Shown in pieces: positions 23,866-32,537 of a DNA stretch of 64,000 bases. How positions within the stretch are numbered: the first letter of the stretch is position 1; each line of letters begins with the position of its first letter. The DNA is taken from contig NZ_CP163518.1 of NCBI RefSeq assembly GCF_041080625.1, positions 1,736,001 to 1,800,000 on the forward strand, written 5' to 3'. The notes under the pieces are model-generated. The model did not search any database and had not been told where the DNA came from. It worked only from the letters and a program-made list of their open reading frames with translations. This stretch comes from Streptomyces sp. CG1. Lineage in GTDB: Bacteria > Actinomycetota > Actinomycetes > Streptomycetales > Streptomycetaceae. The translations under genes and the position numbers were made by a program.

Positions 23866-24405
23866 TCAGGCGAGCTTCTTGACGAGCAGCTCGAACTGCA
23901 GGTCGTCGCGCTGCGGGATGCCGAAGCGCTCATCGCCGTACGGGAAGGGCGACATCTGTCCCGTACGGCGGTAGCCGCGGCGCTCGTACCAGGCGATCAG
24001 GTCGTCCCGTACGGAGATCACCGTCATGTGCATCTCGGTGACGCCCCAGGTCTCGCGCACCAGGCGCTCGGCCTCGGCCATGATCTGCTTGCCGAGGCCG
24101 GCGCCCTGCAGGGCCGGGCTGACGGCGAACATGCCGAAGTAGGCGTGGCCACCGCGGTGTTCGAGCTGGCAGCAGGCGACGATCCGGCCGTCCTGCTCCA
24201 CCGTCAGCAGCCGGCTGTCGGGTGACTTGATCACCTCTAGCACACCCTCGGGGTCCGTCCGCCGGCCGTCCAGGATGTCCGCCTCGGTGGTCCACCCGGC
24301 CCGGCTGGCGTCCCCGCGGTAGGCCGACTCGATCAGCGCGACCAGCGCGTCGACGTCGCTGTCGGTGGCGTCACGGAACCTGGGTCCGGTGGCGGGTGTC
24401 TCCAT
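23866..24405 (-). CDS. GNAT family N-acetyltransferase
   Basis: A 179-residue protein. The acetyl-CoA-binding motif A is FAVSPALQGAGLGKQIMAEA (V-S-P-x-x-Q-G-x-G-x-G), followed by LIAWYERRGYRRTG (motif B). The N-terminal PRFRDATDSDVDALVALIES is typical. The acceptor is unknown. It is convergent with the phosphodiesterase (17 bp between stops) and divergent from a glyoxalase-fold gene 69 bp away. Confidence 0.85.
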   Translation of the reverse strand: METPATGPRFRDATDSDVDALVALIESAYRGDASRAGWTTEADILDGRRTDPEGVLEVIKSPDSRLLTVEQDGRIVACCQLEHRGGHAYFGMFAVSPALQGAGLGKQIMAEAERLVRETWGVTEMHMTVISVRDDLIAWYERRGYRRTGQMSPFPYGDERFGIPQRDDLQFELLVKKLA

Positions 24406-24474
24406 GGGGCGGTCTCCGATCTCGGCGTGGCTCAGCCAGGGTCGAGGGTAACCCTGCCATTAGGCTCCGCCTGC

Positions 24475-24867
24475 ATGGTGCACGTACTCAGCAGCCGGAC
24501 ACTGTTCTCCCCCACCGACCCCGAGCGCTCCCGGACCTTCTACGGCGAGCAGCTGGGGCTGTCCGTCTACCGCGAGTTCGGTACGGGGCCCGAGCGCGGG
24601 ACGGTCTACTTCCTCGGCGGCGGCTTCCTGGAGGTCTCCGGGCGGTCGGAGACCCCGCCGTCGTCCGAGATCCGGCTGTGGCTGCAGGTGGACGACGCGA
24701 CGGCCGCACACGAGGAGCTGCGGGCCAAGGGCGTCGACATCGTCCGGCCGCCGGTGAAGGAGCCATGGGGCCTGATCGAGATGTGGATCACCGACCCGGA
24801 CGGCATCCGCATCGCACTGGTGGAGGTCCCGGCGGACCATCCGATGCGGTACCGGCCGGGGACCTAG
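24475..24867 (+). CDS. VOC/glyoxalase-fold family protein
   Basis: A 130-residue single VOC domain protein from ATG 24475: SSRTLFSPTDPERSRTFYGE, LWLQVDDATAAHEELRAKG and WITDPDGIRIALVEVP. It has the beta-alpha-beta-beta-beta halves of the family, with H3 and the C-terminal E (IALVE) as likely metal ligands, as in bleomycin-resistance or glyoxalase relatives; the substrate is unknown. TAGGCT at 24461-24466 is a plausible -10 element ending 8 nt before the ATG, so it is probably leaderless. Confidence 0.82.
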   Translation: MVHVLSSRTLFSPTDPERSRTFYGEQLGLSVYREFGTGPERGTVYFLGGGFLEVSGRSETPPSSEIRLWLQVDDATAAHEELRAKGVDIVRPPVKEPWGLIEMWITDPDGIRIALVEVPADHPMRYRPGT

Positions 24868-24906
24868 CGTCCGGCGTCCGGCCCCGTCCGTGGGCCTGGT
24901 CCCGTC

Positions 24907-25728
24907 CTACGGCCTGGTGCCGGCGGTGAGCAGGTGGCCGCTGACGCCGAGCAGTGAGGGCACGGACTCGGTCTGCCGCATCGCCGCGAGGACCAGCCGC
25001 CGGCGCTCGGGGTCGTCGAGCCAGGAGGCGATGCCACCCATCAGCCAGGCCGCGCCTTCGAGGCCGTACTGCCCGTGCGGCGTCAGTCCGGTGTCCGTGA
25101 ACTCGGTGGGGACGTCCTCCGGTGTGTGGAAGTACGCCGTGGTGAACATGGCCTTGGGCCCGCGGCCCGGGCGCAGCCACCCGTCCCCGGCCGCTGCCTC
25201 GATGTGCGGGCGCCGGTCGGCATCGAAGTACGCGCCGGTGGCGAGTGTGTCGTGCAGCCCCGCGAACCGGTTGATCGTGGCGGCGACCACGAGACCTCCC
25301 GGCCGTACCACCCGGTGCGCTTCGGCGAGGGCTCGGATCCGGTCCGGGCGCTCGGGCAGGTGGTAGAGCGGCCCGAGGAGCAGCACGACGTCCACGGACG
25401 CGTCCGGGGCGTCCAGGGCGCGGGCGTCGCCCTGGCGTGCCCGCACGCCCGGCAGCCGCGCCGCCCGCTCGACGTGCAGGGGCACCGGGTCGAGGACCTG
25501 CACGTCGTGGCCGTCGCCGGCGAGCCACTCCGCGTGCACGCCGCTGCCGCCGCCCACGTCGAGGATCCGGGCCGGAGCAGGCGGCAGGAGCCGGCGCAGG
25601 ACGTCCTGGGTGCGCCAGAACTCCAGCCGTCCCGTGCCCGTGCGGAGCCGGGCGTCCTCCCGGTCTCGTCCGTAGTACTCGGTGATCTCCCCGGCCGGCG
25701 ACGGTGCCGTGGTGTCCTCGGTTTCCAT
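24907..25728 (-). CDS. SAM-dependent methyltransferase
   Basis: A 273-residue class I methyltransferase from ATG 25728 with GAGGG 8 nt upstream. Motif I is RILDVGGGSGVHAEWLAGDG, motif II VQVLDPVPLHVERA, then GDARALDAPDASVDVVLLLG and the HRVVRPGGLVVAATI block. The substrate is unknown; the sequence resembles uncharacterised small-molecule methyltransferases of actinomycetes. It is convergent with the preceding VOC gene (39 bp) and divergent from a two-domain VOC gene. Confidence 0.87.
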   Translation of the reverse strand: METEDTTAPSPAGEITEYYGRDREDARLRTGTGRLEFWRTQDVLRRLLPPAPARILDVGGGSGVHAEWLAGDGHDVQVLDPVPLHVERAARLPGVRARQGDARALDAPDASVDVVLLLGPLYHLPERPDRIRALAEAHRVVRPGGLVVAATINRFAGLHDTLATGAYFDADRRPHIEAAAGDGWLRPGRGPKAMFTTAYFHTPEDVPTEFTDTGLTPHGQYGLEGAAWLMGGIASWLDDPERRRLVLAAMRQTESVPSLLGVSGHLLTAGTRP

Positions 25729-25880
25729 GGCCGGAACCCTCGCGCCTCCGCGCCGCGGCGGCAAGCGATATCCGCGCCCGCGGGAAGCGCCCCGGATGGC
25801 CGCGGCGGGGAGCCGGGGTTAGCGTGCCGGGAGACGTCCCTGGGCGCTGCGGCGGCCCGACCCGGCCGGAAGGAACCGTG

Positions 25881-26645
25881 ATGATGTTCGACAAGCCGGT
25901 GACCGGCGGGCCGTGCTGGACCGAGCTGGGGACCAGCGATCTGGAGGGGGCCAAGCGGTTCTACACGGAACTGTTCGGGTGGCGGCCGGAGACCGATCCG
26001 CGCAAGGAGGCGGGCGGGTACACGGTGGCGCACCTGGGCGACGCGGCGGTCGCCGCGCTCACCCCGCTGTACCAGGAGTCCCAGCCGGTGGCATGGAACG
26101 TCTCCTTCGCGGTGCCGGACGCGGATGCGGCGGTACGACGCGTGGAGGAGGCCGGCGGGACGGTGATCCTCGGTCCGATGGACGTGTTCGACGTGGGCCG
26201 GTTCGCGGTGGTCCTCGACCCGACCGGCGCGGTGTTCCAGCTCTGGCAGGCGCGGTCCTTCCCCGGCGCCGGGCTGTTCAACGCGCCCGGCTCCCTCGGC
26301 TGGGTGGAGCTGGCGACCCGGGACACCGAGCGGGCACAGGACTTCTACACCACGGTGTTCGGCTGGAGCGTCAACGCCTCGGAGTGGTACACGCAGTGGG
26401 GTATCGACGGCGACGACTTCGGCGGCATGGCCGACATGGGCGACCGGTTCCCGCCCGAGGTGCCGCCGCACTGGCTGCCGTACTTCGCGGTGGCCGACGT
26501 GGACGCGACGGCCGAGGTCGCGCAGAACGCGGGCGGTGCCGTCGTGCTGGCGCCCGTCTCGGTGCCGGACGGGCCGCGTATCGCGGTGCTGCGGGATCCG
26601 CAGGGCGCGGCGTTCGGGGTGCACCGGGCGGGCGAGGAGGGCTGA
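25881..26645 (+). CDS. Two-domain VOC family protein
   Basis: A 254-residue protein from ATG 25881 with GGAAGGAA upstream. There are two consecutive VOC modules: residues about 1-125 (PCWTELGTSDLEGAKRFYTE, VAWNVSFAVPDADAAVRRVE, FAVVLDPTGAVFQLWQ) and about 130-254 (LGWVELATRDTERAQDFYTT, YFAVADVDATAEVAQ, IAVLRDPQGAAFGVHR). The duplicated form is common in Streptomyces and is related to hydroxylase/glyoxalase-like proteins of unknown substrate. It seems monocistronic. Confidence 0.85.
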   Translation: MMFDKPVTGGPCWTELGTSDLEGAKRFYTELFGWRPETDPRKEAGGYTVAHLGDAAVAALTPLYQESQPVAWNVSFAVPDADAAVRRVEEAGGTVILGPMDVFDVGRFAVVLDPTGAVFQLWQARSFPGAGLFNAPGSLGWVELATRDTERAQDFYTTVFGWSVNASEWYTQWGIDGDDFGGMADMGDRFPPEVPPHWLPYFAVADVDATAEVAQNAGGAVVLAPVSVPDGPRIAVLRDPQGAAFGVHRAGEEG

Positions 26646-26943
26646 GGCCGTTCCGCGTGTGCATTACACGCTGTTCGGACGGGGACCCCAAATGAGGGGG
26701 GCAGCCACCGCAAGAACTGCGTGCAATCGAGATCGCGCAGACCAACTCCCTTGCCGAGCTGCGGGGTCGGACGAGCTTCGCGGGTTCGCAGCTGCGCTAC
26801 AGCCTGCGGGAGCGCGCCTCCGACACGAAGCCGGAGCAGCCGGCCGACAACCCCGCACGACATCGAGGACCGCCGGTCCACCTGTCACCGTACGGCGCAC
26901 GAGGCCCTCTGACCGCGTCCCGGCACCCGCTTGACGTCCTCAC
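26646..26943. other. Gene-free spacer with a possible coding remnant
   Basis: A 298-bp stretch between the VOC gene and the end of marR. A plus-strand frame around 26725-26910 reads AIEIAQTNSLAELRGRTSFA and further residues, protein-like in amino-acid use but without a start, ribosome site or recognised family. It may be the tail of a decayed gene. No hairpin was identified. Confidence 0.3.
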
Positions 26944-27675
26944 CTACGCCCGCAGCACTCCCGTCCTGCCCTCCAGATGGCCGAGCAACTCGGCCAGCAG
27001 GCCTGCGAGTTCGTCCTGCCCCTCGGGCGCCAGGACGGACAGTACGGCGGTCTCGTAGGCGAGCTGCTCCGGGAGGATGCCGTCGACCAGGTCACGGCCG
27101 GTGTCGGTGAGACGGAGGTGGGCGACGCGGCGGTCACGGGTGTCGCCACGCCGTTCGACCAGTCCGCGTTCGGTCAGTTGTTTGAGCCGCTTGGTGACGG
27201 CGGCCCCGGAGGAAAAGGTCTCACGGGCCAGGTCCCCCGGGGTCAGCTCGTGGCCGGTACGGCGCAGCGCGCCCAGCAGGTCGAACTCGGGACGGCTGAG
27301 CCCGGCCCGGCGCAGCGGTGCGTCCTCGGCCTGCTGGAGCAGCGCGGCACAGCGGTTGATCCGTCCGATGACCTCCATGGGCCCGGTGTCCAGCTCGGGG
27401 TGCACGGCCTGCCACTGCCGGACGACGGCGGCGACGGTGTCCCGGTGGACGGCGGTGCGGGTGTCCGTGCCGGGGGCGGCGCCGGTCGCGGGTGGGCCGC
27501 CGTGCTGTGTTCGCCTGCCAGCCGTGGCGTCGCTGTTGCCCGGCGGTGTGTCGGCCGTCGGCGTCCCGGCGGCGGTACCGTGGCCACCCGCCGGATCCGC
27601 GCCGGTCTCCCCAGGCTCTCCCGCCTCGCCGGCCGCGTCGTCCACCGGCGCCCGTCCGCCGTTCGTCGCCCTCAT
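26944..27675 (-). CDS. MarR family transcriptional regulator
   Basis: A 243-residue protein from ATG 27675, whose start overlaps the FUSC stop (ATGA). The first 70 or so residues are a Gly/Ala/Pro/Thr-rich disordered extension. The MarR winged helix follows: GLSRPEFDLLGALRRTGHEL, PGDLARETFSSGAAVTKRL, KQLTERGLVERRGDTRDRRV and AHLRLTDTGRDL. It is the second gene of a FUSC-marR operon. A near-perfect 24-bp inverted repeat in the operon promoter (29369-29392) is the probable autoregulatory site, the usual logic for MarR plus efflux. Confidence 0.87.
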   Translation of the reverse strand: MRATNGGRAPVDDAAGEAGEPGETGADPAGGHGTAAGTPTADTPPGNSDATAGRRTQHGGPPATGAAPGTDTRTAVHRDTVAAVVRQWQAVHPELDTGPMEVIGRINRCAALLQQAEDAPLRRAGLSRPEFDLLGALRRTGHELTPGDLARETFSSGAAVTKRLKQLTERGLVERRGDTRDRRVAHLRLTDTGRDLVDGILPEQLAYETAVLSVLAPEGQDELAGLLAELLGHLEGRTGVLRA

Positions 27676-29354
27676 GGCCGTATGCCCTCCGTCGTCCTGC
27701 TCTGGCCCTGGTCCTGGGCCTCGTCCTGCTCCCGCGGTACGAAGCCCTGGCGTCGTACCGTCGCCGCGAGCGTACGATGTCCGGTCCGTTCGGCGAGGAC
27801 GACCCGCTCCTCGGGCAGGGCGCGTTGCCACCACTCGCCGGACGCGGCGTCGGCCGTGGCGCGCAGGTCGGCGAGGGCGGCGGCGAGCGCACGGCGGGCG
27901 GACTCCAGGGCGCGGGGTGCGGGGTGCGGCTCGGCCAGCAGCCGGGCGGCGTTCTCACGGGCGTGCTCCGCGAGGGTCAGGGCGTGTTCCAGGCGGTCGC
28001 CCGCGCGCCGGTTGGTGACCGCGACGGCGGCGACGAAGCCGACCAGGGCGCCGACGAGGGTGTCCGCGACCCGCTCCGTGATCAGCTCGGCCGGGTTCTG
28101 GGGGCGGGCGAACTCGGTGACGAGCAGGGCCATCGGGGTCACGCAGACGCTGCCGAGCCAGTAGTTGCGGCCGATCAGTGCCTCGGCGCCGAAGTTGAGG
28201 GCGAGGCAGCACAGCACCAGGGCGGCCGGGTGGAGATGGGCGAGCGGGGCGAGGGCGGCGAAGGCGAGCACGCCCACGACGTTGCCGACGACGCGCTGGA
28301 TGCCACGGCTCCAGGTGAGGGTGACGTTGGTCTGATAGAGGGAGGCCGCGGTGACCAGGGCCCAGTAGGGGCGGCCGACGCCGAGCGCGAGGGAGGCGTA
28401 GCCGGCGAGGGCGCAGCCGATCGCGGTGCGCGCGGCCAGCGGGGCGAGGGGGGCCAGGCGCAGCCGCAACGGCCTTCGCGGGAGGGCGAGTTCGGTGTCG
28501 ACGCCGAGCAGTTCACCGGCGGGCTCATGCGGGTGCTCGACGCGGGGTATCGGCCCGGTGCCGCGCAGCTCGCGGGCCCAGGCGCGCAACCGTGCGGGGT
28601 CGGACTCGGCGGGGGCGGCGAGGGCGACCTCGGCGCGCACGAGGAGCCGTTCGAGGGCGCGCCGGGTGCGGTCGGGGTGGGCCCCGGCGACGAGCAGCGA
28701 CTGCCAGGCGGCGTGGATCGCGGCGGCGGACACGGTACGGGCCCGGGCGTGGCCGTCGCCGGTGCCGCGGGTGTCGGCGTACGCGGCGGTGGCGTTCAGG
28801 GCCTGGGCGATGGCACGGCGCTCGGGACCGTGCGGGCGGAGCAGCCCGGGTGCCATGCCGACCAGCCAGGCCCAGGCACCGGCCGCGAGGGCCAGCCCGA
28901 CGTGCCCGGGCACCTGGCCGAGGGTCTGCGGCGCGAACAGCGAGGCGGAGCTGATGAAGGTCAGGACCACGTTCCCGGGCGGTCCGAGCCGGGTGGCGTC
29001 GGACACGGTCTTCTGGACGGCCGCCATGACGGCGCCGACGGTGACGAGGACGACGGAGTCAGTCGTGAGCGACGCGGCGAGCAGGGCGACGGCGAGGCCG
29101 CCGACCATGCCGAGCACCACCCCGGCCAGGACGCGGGCGCGGGCGGCGTAGGGCCGGTTGTGGCCGTAGAGCGCGCACAGCGACCCGGCCATCGTGTACA
29201 TGGCGAGGTCGAGGCGGCCGAGGGCCAGCAGGATCAGGTCGGGTGGGGCGACCGCGGCGACCACGCTCAGCGCGGGCTTGAACCAGATGTCGGAGGGCCG
29301 CCCGAGGCGGAGCACTCCGGCGAGGGGAAGTCGGTGGCGGGTCGCACTGCTCAT
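27672..29354 (-). CDS. FUSC family membrane transport protein
   Basis: A 560-residue protein from ATG 29354 with two blocks of membrane helices: an N-terminal block (about 20-170, e.g. LAGVVLGMVGGLAVALLAAS) and a C-terminal block (about 305-435: TAIGCALAGYASLALGVGRP, YWALVTAASLYQTNVTLTWS and RVADTLVGALVGFVAAVAVT). A long soluble segment separates them. G-R-P-Y-W-A-x-x-T is the FUSC (fusaric-acid resistance) hallmark. It probably exports aromatic acids or related compounds. There is no Shine-Dalgarno; TAAATT lies 7 nt upstream of the ATG, so the transcript may be leaderless. Confidence 0.87.
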   Translation of the reverse strand: MSSATRHRLPLAGVLRLGRPSDIWFKPALSVVAAVAPPDLILLALGRLDLAMYTMAGSLCALYGHNRPYAARARVLAGVVLGMVGGLAVALLAASLTTDSVVLVTVGAVMAAVQKTVSDATRLGPPGNVVLTFISSASLFAPQTLGQVPGHVGLALAAGAWAWLVGMAPGLLRPHGPERRAIAQALNATAAYADTRGTGDGHARARTVSAAAIHAAWQSLLVAGAHPDRTRRALERLLVRAEVALAAPAESDPARLRAWARELRGTGPIPRVEHPHEPAGELLGVDTELALPRRPLRLRLAPLAPLAARTAIGCALAGYASLALGVGRPYWALVTAASLYQTNVTLTWSRGIQRVVGNVVGVLAFAALAPLAHLHPAALVLCCLALNFGAEALIGRNYWLGSVCVTPMALLVTEFARPQNPAELITERVADTLVGALVGFVAAVAVTNRRAGDRLEHALTLAEHARENAARLLAEPHPAPRALESARRALAAALADLRATADAASGEWWQRALPEERVVLAERTGHRTLAATVRRQGFVPREQDEAQDQGQSRTTEGIRP

Positions 29355-29368
29355 ACCATCAATTTAGC

Positions 29369-29392
29369 ATGTGTTTTACTCGTAAAATACAT
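29369..29392. promoter_or_regulatory. MarR-type operator over the FUSC-marR promoter
   Basis: A 24-bp inverted repeat with core TTTTACTCGTAAAA (29374-29387) and outer ATGT/ACAT arms has one mismatched pair in total. It lies 15-38 bp upstream of the FUSC start, covering the -35 region of a promoter whose -10 is TAAATT (29367-29362, minus strand). AT-rich palindromes of this size are typical MarR targets. Confidence 0.75.
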
Positions 29393-29555
29393 CGGCTGAC
29401 TCGCTGCTGTACTCGCTGCTGCGCTCGCCGCCGAGAGCGCACTCATCTGCTGTGCTCCGCCGAGTGCTCCCCATGTACACCCTTGCGCTCGCGTGCGCTC
29501 CGCCCGGCGTGGGCATCGGATCCCTCGACCGACTGTCGAGCGGGGAGGTGCGCGC

Positions 29556-30167
29556 GTGCACGGACCGGTGTCGGCAGCGTGGCTGCTGGTCGCGCTCTGC
29601 GCGGCGACCGGCGCCTACTGCCTGCTGCGGATGCGCAGCGGCGTCGAGGAGCAGCGCCGGTCCGCGGGCGGCGAGGCGCTGATGGGCTTCGGCATGGCCG
29701 TGATGGCCGTACCGGCGGCGGTGTTCACGCCGCCACGGTGGGCGTGGCCGGTGTACACGGCCGTGTTCGGCGCGGCGGCACTGCGTGCGCTGTGGGCCGC
29801 GCGCGCCGCCCCGCATCATCTGCACCACCTGGTGGGCGCGTCCGCGATGGTCTACATGGCGGCGGCGATGGCCGTGGCCCCGCCCGGCCCGCACCACGCG
29901 CACGGCGGCACCGGGGTGCCGTTGCTGACCGGCGCGCTGCTGGTGTACTTCGCGGGTTACGTGCTGCATGCCGGCGCCCGCCTGGTGCCGGCAGCTGTCG
30001 CGACGACGGGGAGCGGAACCGGAGCCGTGACCGGGGCGGGAGGCATGACCCGGACCGGGGCCGGCATCCGGGCCGCGGCCACCGGCTGGGGCGACCGACC
30101 GGAGCTGGCGCGAGCCTGCCGGCTGTCCATGGGGATCGGCATGGTGGCCATGCTGATGACCATGTGA
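29556..30167 (+). CDS. DUF5134 membrane protein
   Basis: A 203-residue protein from GTG 29556 with GGGGAGG 7 nt upstream. There are about five membrane helices (AAWLLVALCAATGAYCLLR, LMGFGMAVMAVPAAV, VYTAVFGAAALRALWAARAA, LVGASAMVYMAAAMAVA, LLTGALLVYFAGYVLHAG). The H-H-L-H-H-L-V-G-A-S-A-M-V-Y-M segment and final GIGMVAMLMTM are typical of DUF5134. In streptomycetes this gene commonly precedes an M56 (BlaR1-like) metallopeptidase, and a broken copy of such a gene follows here. The function is unknown. Confidence 0.82.
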   Translation: MHGPVSAAWLLVALCAATGAYCLLRMRSGVEEQRRSAGGEALMGFGMAVMAVPAAVFTPPRWAWPVYTAVFGAAALRALWAARAAPHHLHHLVGASAMVYMAAAMAVAPPGPHHAHGGTGVPLLTGALLVYFAGYVLHAGARLVPAAVATTGSGTGAVTGAGGMTRTGAGIRAAATGWGDRPELARACRLSMGIGMVAMLMTM

Positions 30168-30229
30168 ACGGGCCTTGGGACATGGCCGCGACGTCACTCA
30201 CCATCCGGGGGTGGCTGGGGGTGCCCCCT

Positions 30230-30960
30230 CTTGGGGAGCGTCGTGGCGGCCGTCCCGGTGTGCTGCGTGCTGTAGATGGCGCTCAGCGCATCGGCGGCCA
30301 TCGGCGCCCTGGTAGGCGGTGCGCGGGCATGTCTTCGCCCGGGCTCCGCGCACGGTCGTCGACGCGTTCGCCCTCGGTACGGCCGACCCACGGGCGGCAC
30401 CCATGGCCGTCCTGCTCGCCTCCGGCGGCCTGTGGAGCCTCGCGATGCTGGCGCGCGAAGCCGTACGAGCCCGCGCCCGACGGGCCCAACTCCTCGTGCG
30501 TGCACCGCTGTTGCCCGGAGAGGCGCCGGCGAGCGAGTGGCTGGTGGTGCCGGAGGACGAGCGTGCCTCCGCGGCCTGTGCAGCCTCGCGATGCTGGTGC
30601 GCGAAGCCGTACGGACCCGCGCCCGACGGCGCGCACGACCGGCCCAACTCCTCGTGCGTGCGCCCCTGTTTCCCGACGAGGAGCCGCCGAGCGGCCAGCT
30701 GGTGGCGCCGGAGGCGCGCGTCCCGGCGCCTGGTGGCTGCCCGGTACGGCACCGCAGCTGGTCATCAAGGCGGCCGCGCTGCGCCGCCTGGAAGACGGGG
30801 GTGGCGGCCGTGGCGGCGACCGGGGTCTCCGTGGTGGGCGTGGGCGTGACCCCCGGGTGCAGTTGGGCGTCCACTGACCCTCGGACGTGCTCGGCGGCCG
30901 GCTGTTCGGGGCGTTGGTCGTGACGCCGGCCGTGCTGGTGCACGCGTGGCCGCGGACCGG
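30230..30960 (+). pseudogene. Decayed M56 (BlaR1-like) membrane metallopeptidase
   Basis: No intact ORF exists. In three shifting plus frames one reads fragments typical of streptomycete M56 peptidases: REAVRARARRAQLLVRAPLL, PGEAPASEWLVVPEDE, GAWWLPGTAPQLVIKAAALR and a hydrophobic VAAVAATGVSVVGVGV. The HExxH zinc site expected shortly after AALRRL is missing, so the middle is deleted. An internal tandem duplication of about 140 bp repeats the region before the active site. Its position after DUF5134 fits the normal gene pair. The family identification is from remembered conserved segments. Confidence 0.6.
30418..30714. repeat. Tandem duplication inside the M56 remnant
   Basis: Segment 30418-30556 (starting GCCTCCGGCGGCCTGTGGAG) is repeated at 30565-30714 (GCCTCCGCGGCCTGTGCAGC), including shared internal blocks CTCGCGATGCTGG, GCGCGAAGCCGTACG and CCCAACTCCTCGTGCGTGC. 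Copy two carries an extra stretch of about 11 bp near 30635 and many substitutions, so the duplication is old or arose from a related paralogue. Confidence 0.75.
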
Positions 30961-31004
30961 GCGGCCCGGCAACGCCGGTGCACCACCCCGATAGGGTCGG
31001 GCGC

Positions 31005-31694
31005 ATGACTGCCGTGCTGTTCGACTTCTCCGGGACGCTGTTCCGCGTCGAGTCCACCGAGTCCTGGCTGCGTGCGGTACTGGAGGAGACGGGGCACACC
31101 CTGCCCGAACCCGAACTCCAGGCAACCGCAAGGTCCTTGGAGGCGGCCGGCGCGCTGCCCGGCGGCGCGTCACCGGTGGAGCTGCCGGAGGACCTGGCCG
31201 GGATCTGGGCGGTGCGGGACGAGAGTGCGGAGCTGCACCGGGCCGCCTACACGGGCCTGTCCCGGCAGGTGCCGCTGCCCGATCCCGCCCTGTACGACGC
31301 CCTGTACGAGCGGCACATGACCCCTGCTGCATGGGCCGCGTATCCGGACGCCGCCGAGGTGCTGCGCACGCTGCGCGAGCGGGGGATCGGGGTGGGCGTG
31401 GTCAGCAACATCGGCTGGGATCTGCGCCCGGTGTTCCGCGTGCACGGGCTCGACCGGTATGTGGACGCCTATGTGCTGTCGTACGAACACGGGGTGCAGA
31501 AGCCGGACCCGCGCCTGTTCTCGGTCGCCTGCGCAGCACTGGGCGCCGATCCGCGGCAGGTGGTGATGGTGGGCGACAGCAAAGAGGCGGACGGTGGCGC
31601 GGCCGCGCTCGGCTGCCGCGTGCACTTCGTCGACCACCTGCCGGTGCCGGACCGGCCCGACGCACTGCTGCCGGTACTGGACCTGGTGGGCTAG
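31005..31694 (+). CDS. HAD family hydrolase
   Basis: A 229-residue protein from ATG 31005. Motif I is VLFDFSGTLFRVES (D-F-S-G-T; nucleophile Asp), motif II VGVVSNIGWDLRP, motif III lysine in EHGVQKPDPRLF and motif IV VVMVGDSKEADGG. It is a C1-cap phosphatase of the phosphoglycolate/haloacid dehalogenase type; the substrate is unknown. The TAGGGT -10 element at 30992-30997 lies 7 nt before the ATG, so it is a leaderless gene. The stop codon TAG lies inside the CTAG end of a repeat element. Confidence 0.87.
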   Translation: MTAVLFDFSGTLFRVESTESWLRAVLEETGHTLPEPELQATARSLEAAGALPGGASPVELPEDLAGIWAVRDESAELHRAAYTGLSRQVPLPDPALYDALYERHMTPAAWAAYPDAAEVLRTLRERGIGVGVVSNIGWDLRPVFRVHGLDRYVDAYVLSYEHGVQKPDPRLFSVACAALGADPRQVVMVGDSKEADGGAAALGCRVHFVDHLPVPDRPDALLPVLDLVG

Positions 31695-31935
31695 GGCCGG
31701 TCTGACCATTCCCGCCGTCCGCCCGGAGGGCGGGCCCCGCGGCGGCGATGGGGGTGCCCCCGCGCGAGCGAAGCCGAGCGTGGAGATGCGTGCGATCGCA
31801 AGGCGCCGAGGCCGGAGCGCCCTCGATGAGGGAGGCACCACGTGGACGGTTCGGCAACGCGGCTGGGGGCACCTCCCACTCCCTTGAGGCATCGGGGGAG
31901 GGAATTGCCAGACAGACCCCAGGGCAGGCCTAGGG
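31691..31935. mobile_element. MITE-like repeat element, degenerate copy
   Basis: The left end CTAGGGCCGGTCTGACCATT and the right end around GGGAATTGCCAGACAGACCC (31900-31920) are imperfect inverted repeats, followed on the right by CCTAG. The interior contains GGGGGCACCTCCCACT and GGGGGAGG, the same hairpin found in the element at 52463-52674. It has no coding capacity. It directly abuts the HAD stop codon. This is a diverged member of the same family. Confidence 0.55.
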
Positions 31936-32010
31936 TTGGCTTAGGGCCTGTCTGTCGGGCCGGGCCGCGCGACCCGCCCCGGGACCGGAAGGGGGCCGGC
32001 CGTGGAGCGG

Positions 32011-32259
32011 TCAGCCCTGGTAGCCCTCGACCTGGGTGGCGGAGCGCACCTGTGCCTCGTCCGGGTTCCCGCCGAACTCGGTCTTGGCGCGGCGCTGCCG
32101 CAACAGGTCCCAGCACCGGGCGAGTTCGTGCTCCAGTTCGTCCAGCCGCTGCTGCTCGGTGGAACTGTCGATCCGGCCCGAGGCCAGCGCCTCGCGGAGC
32201 CGCCGCTCGTCCTCGACCATCTCCGTGATCCGGCTCAGGATCCGCTGGTCCTGGTCCAT
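32011..32259 (-). CDS. DUF2630 family small protein
   Basis: An 82-residue charged protein from ATG 32259 with GAGGAGG upstream. Almost the whole chain is predicted alpha-helical and coiled-coil-like (ILSRITEMVEDERRLREALA, then LDELEHELARCWDLLRQRRA), with the final NPDEAQVRS-A-T-Q-V-E-G-Y-Q-G conserved in DUF2630. The function is unknown; it is a small cytoplasmic protein widespread in actinobacteria. Confidence 0.87.
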   Translation of the reverse strand: MDQDQRILSRITEMVEDERRLREALASGRIDSSTEQQRLDELEHELARCWDLLRQRRAKTEFGGNPDEAQVRSATQVEGYQG

Positions 32260-32537
32260 GACCGCCCGCCTCCTCGCCTCGGCACCGGTGCCCACTCTAG
32301 GGAGACGGCGGCCGGTGTGCGAGGCCAAGGGGACGCCTGACGGGATGCTTGGGCCCAGGCAGCTTGGGCTCCGCCAAGCTCAGCACCGCATGCGCGGCGA
32401 GCGCCCCACAGAAAGAGGCCCGCCCATGCGGGAAGACTCTCGCCCCGGCGCCGTCCGCCTGAGACGATCCCCCGCGTCGCCCCAGACGGACGGCAGCCCT
32501 TGACAGGCCCGCGCATGGCGGTGCCCGATGCGTTGAG

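Noticed and set aside
26646..26943. A plus-strand ORF in the spacer before marR
   Set aside because: It lacks a start with a ribosome site and is not recognisable; recorded only as a possible remnant.
32340..32530. Possible small RNA or peptide before tetR
   Set aside because: The TTGACA near 32500 has no matching -10 at a proper distance and no structure was convincing.
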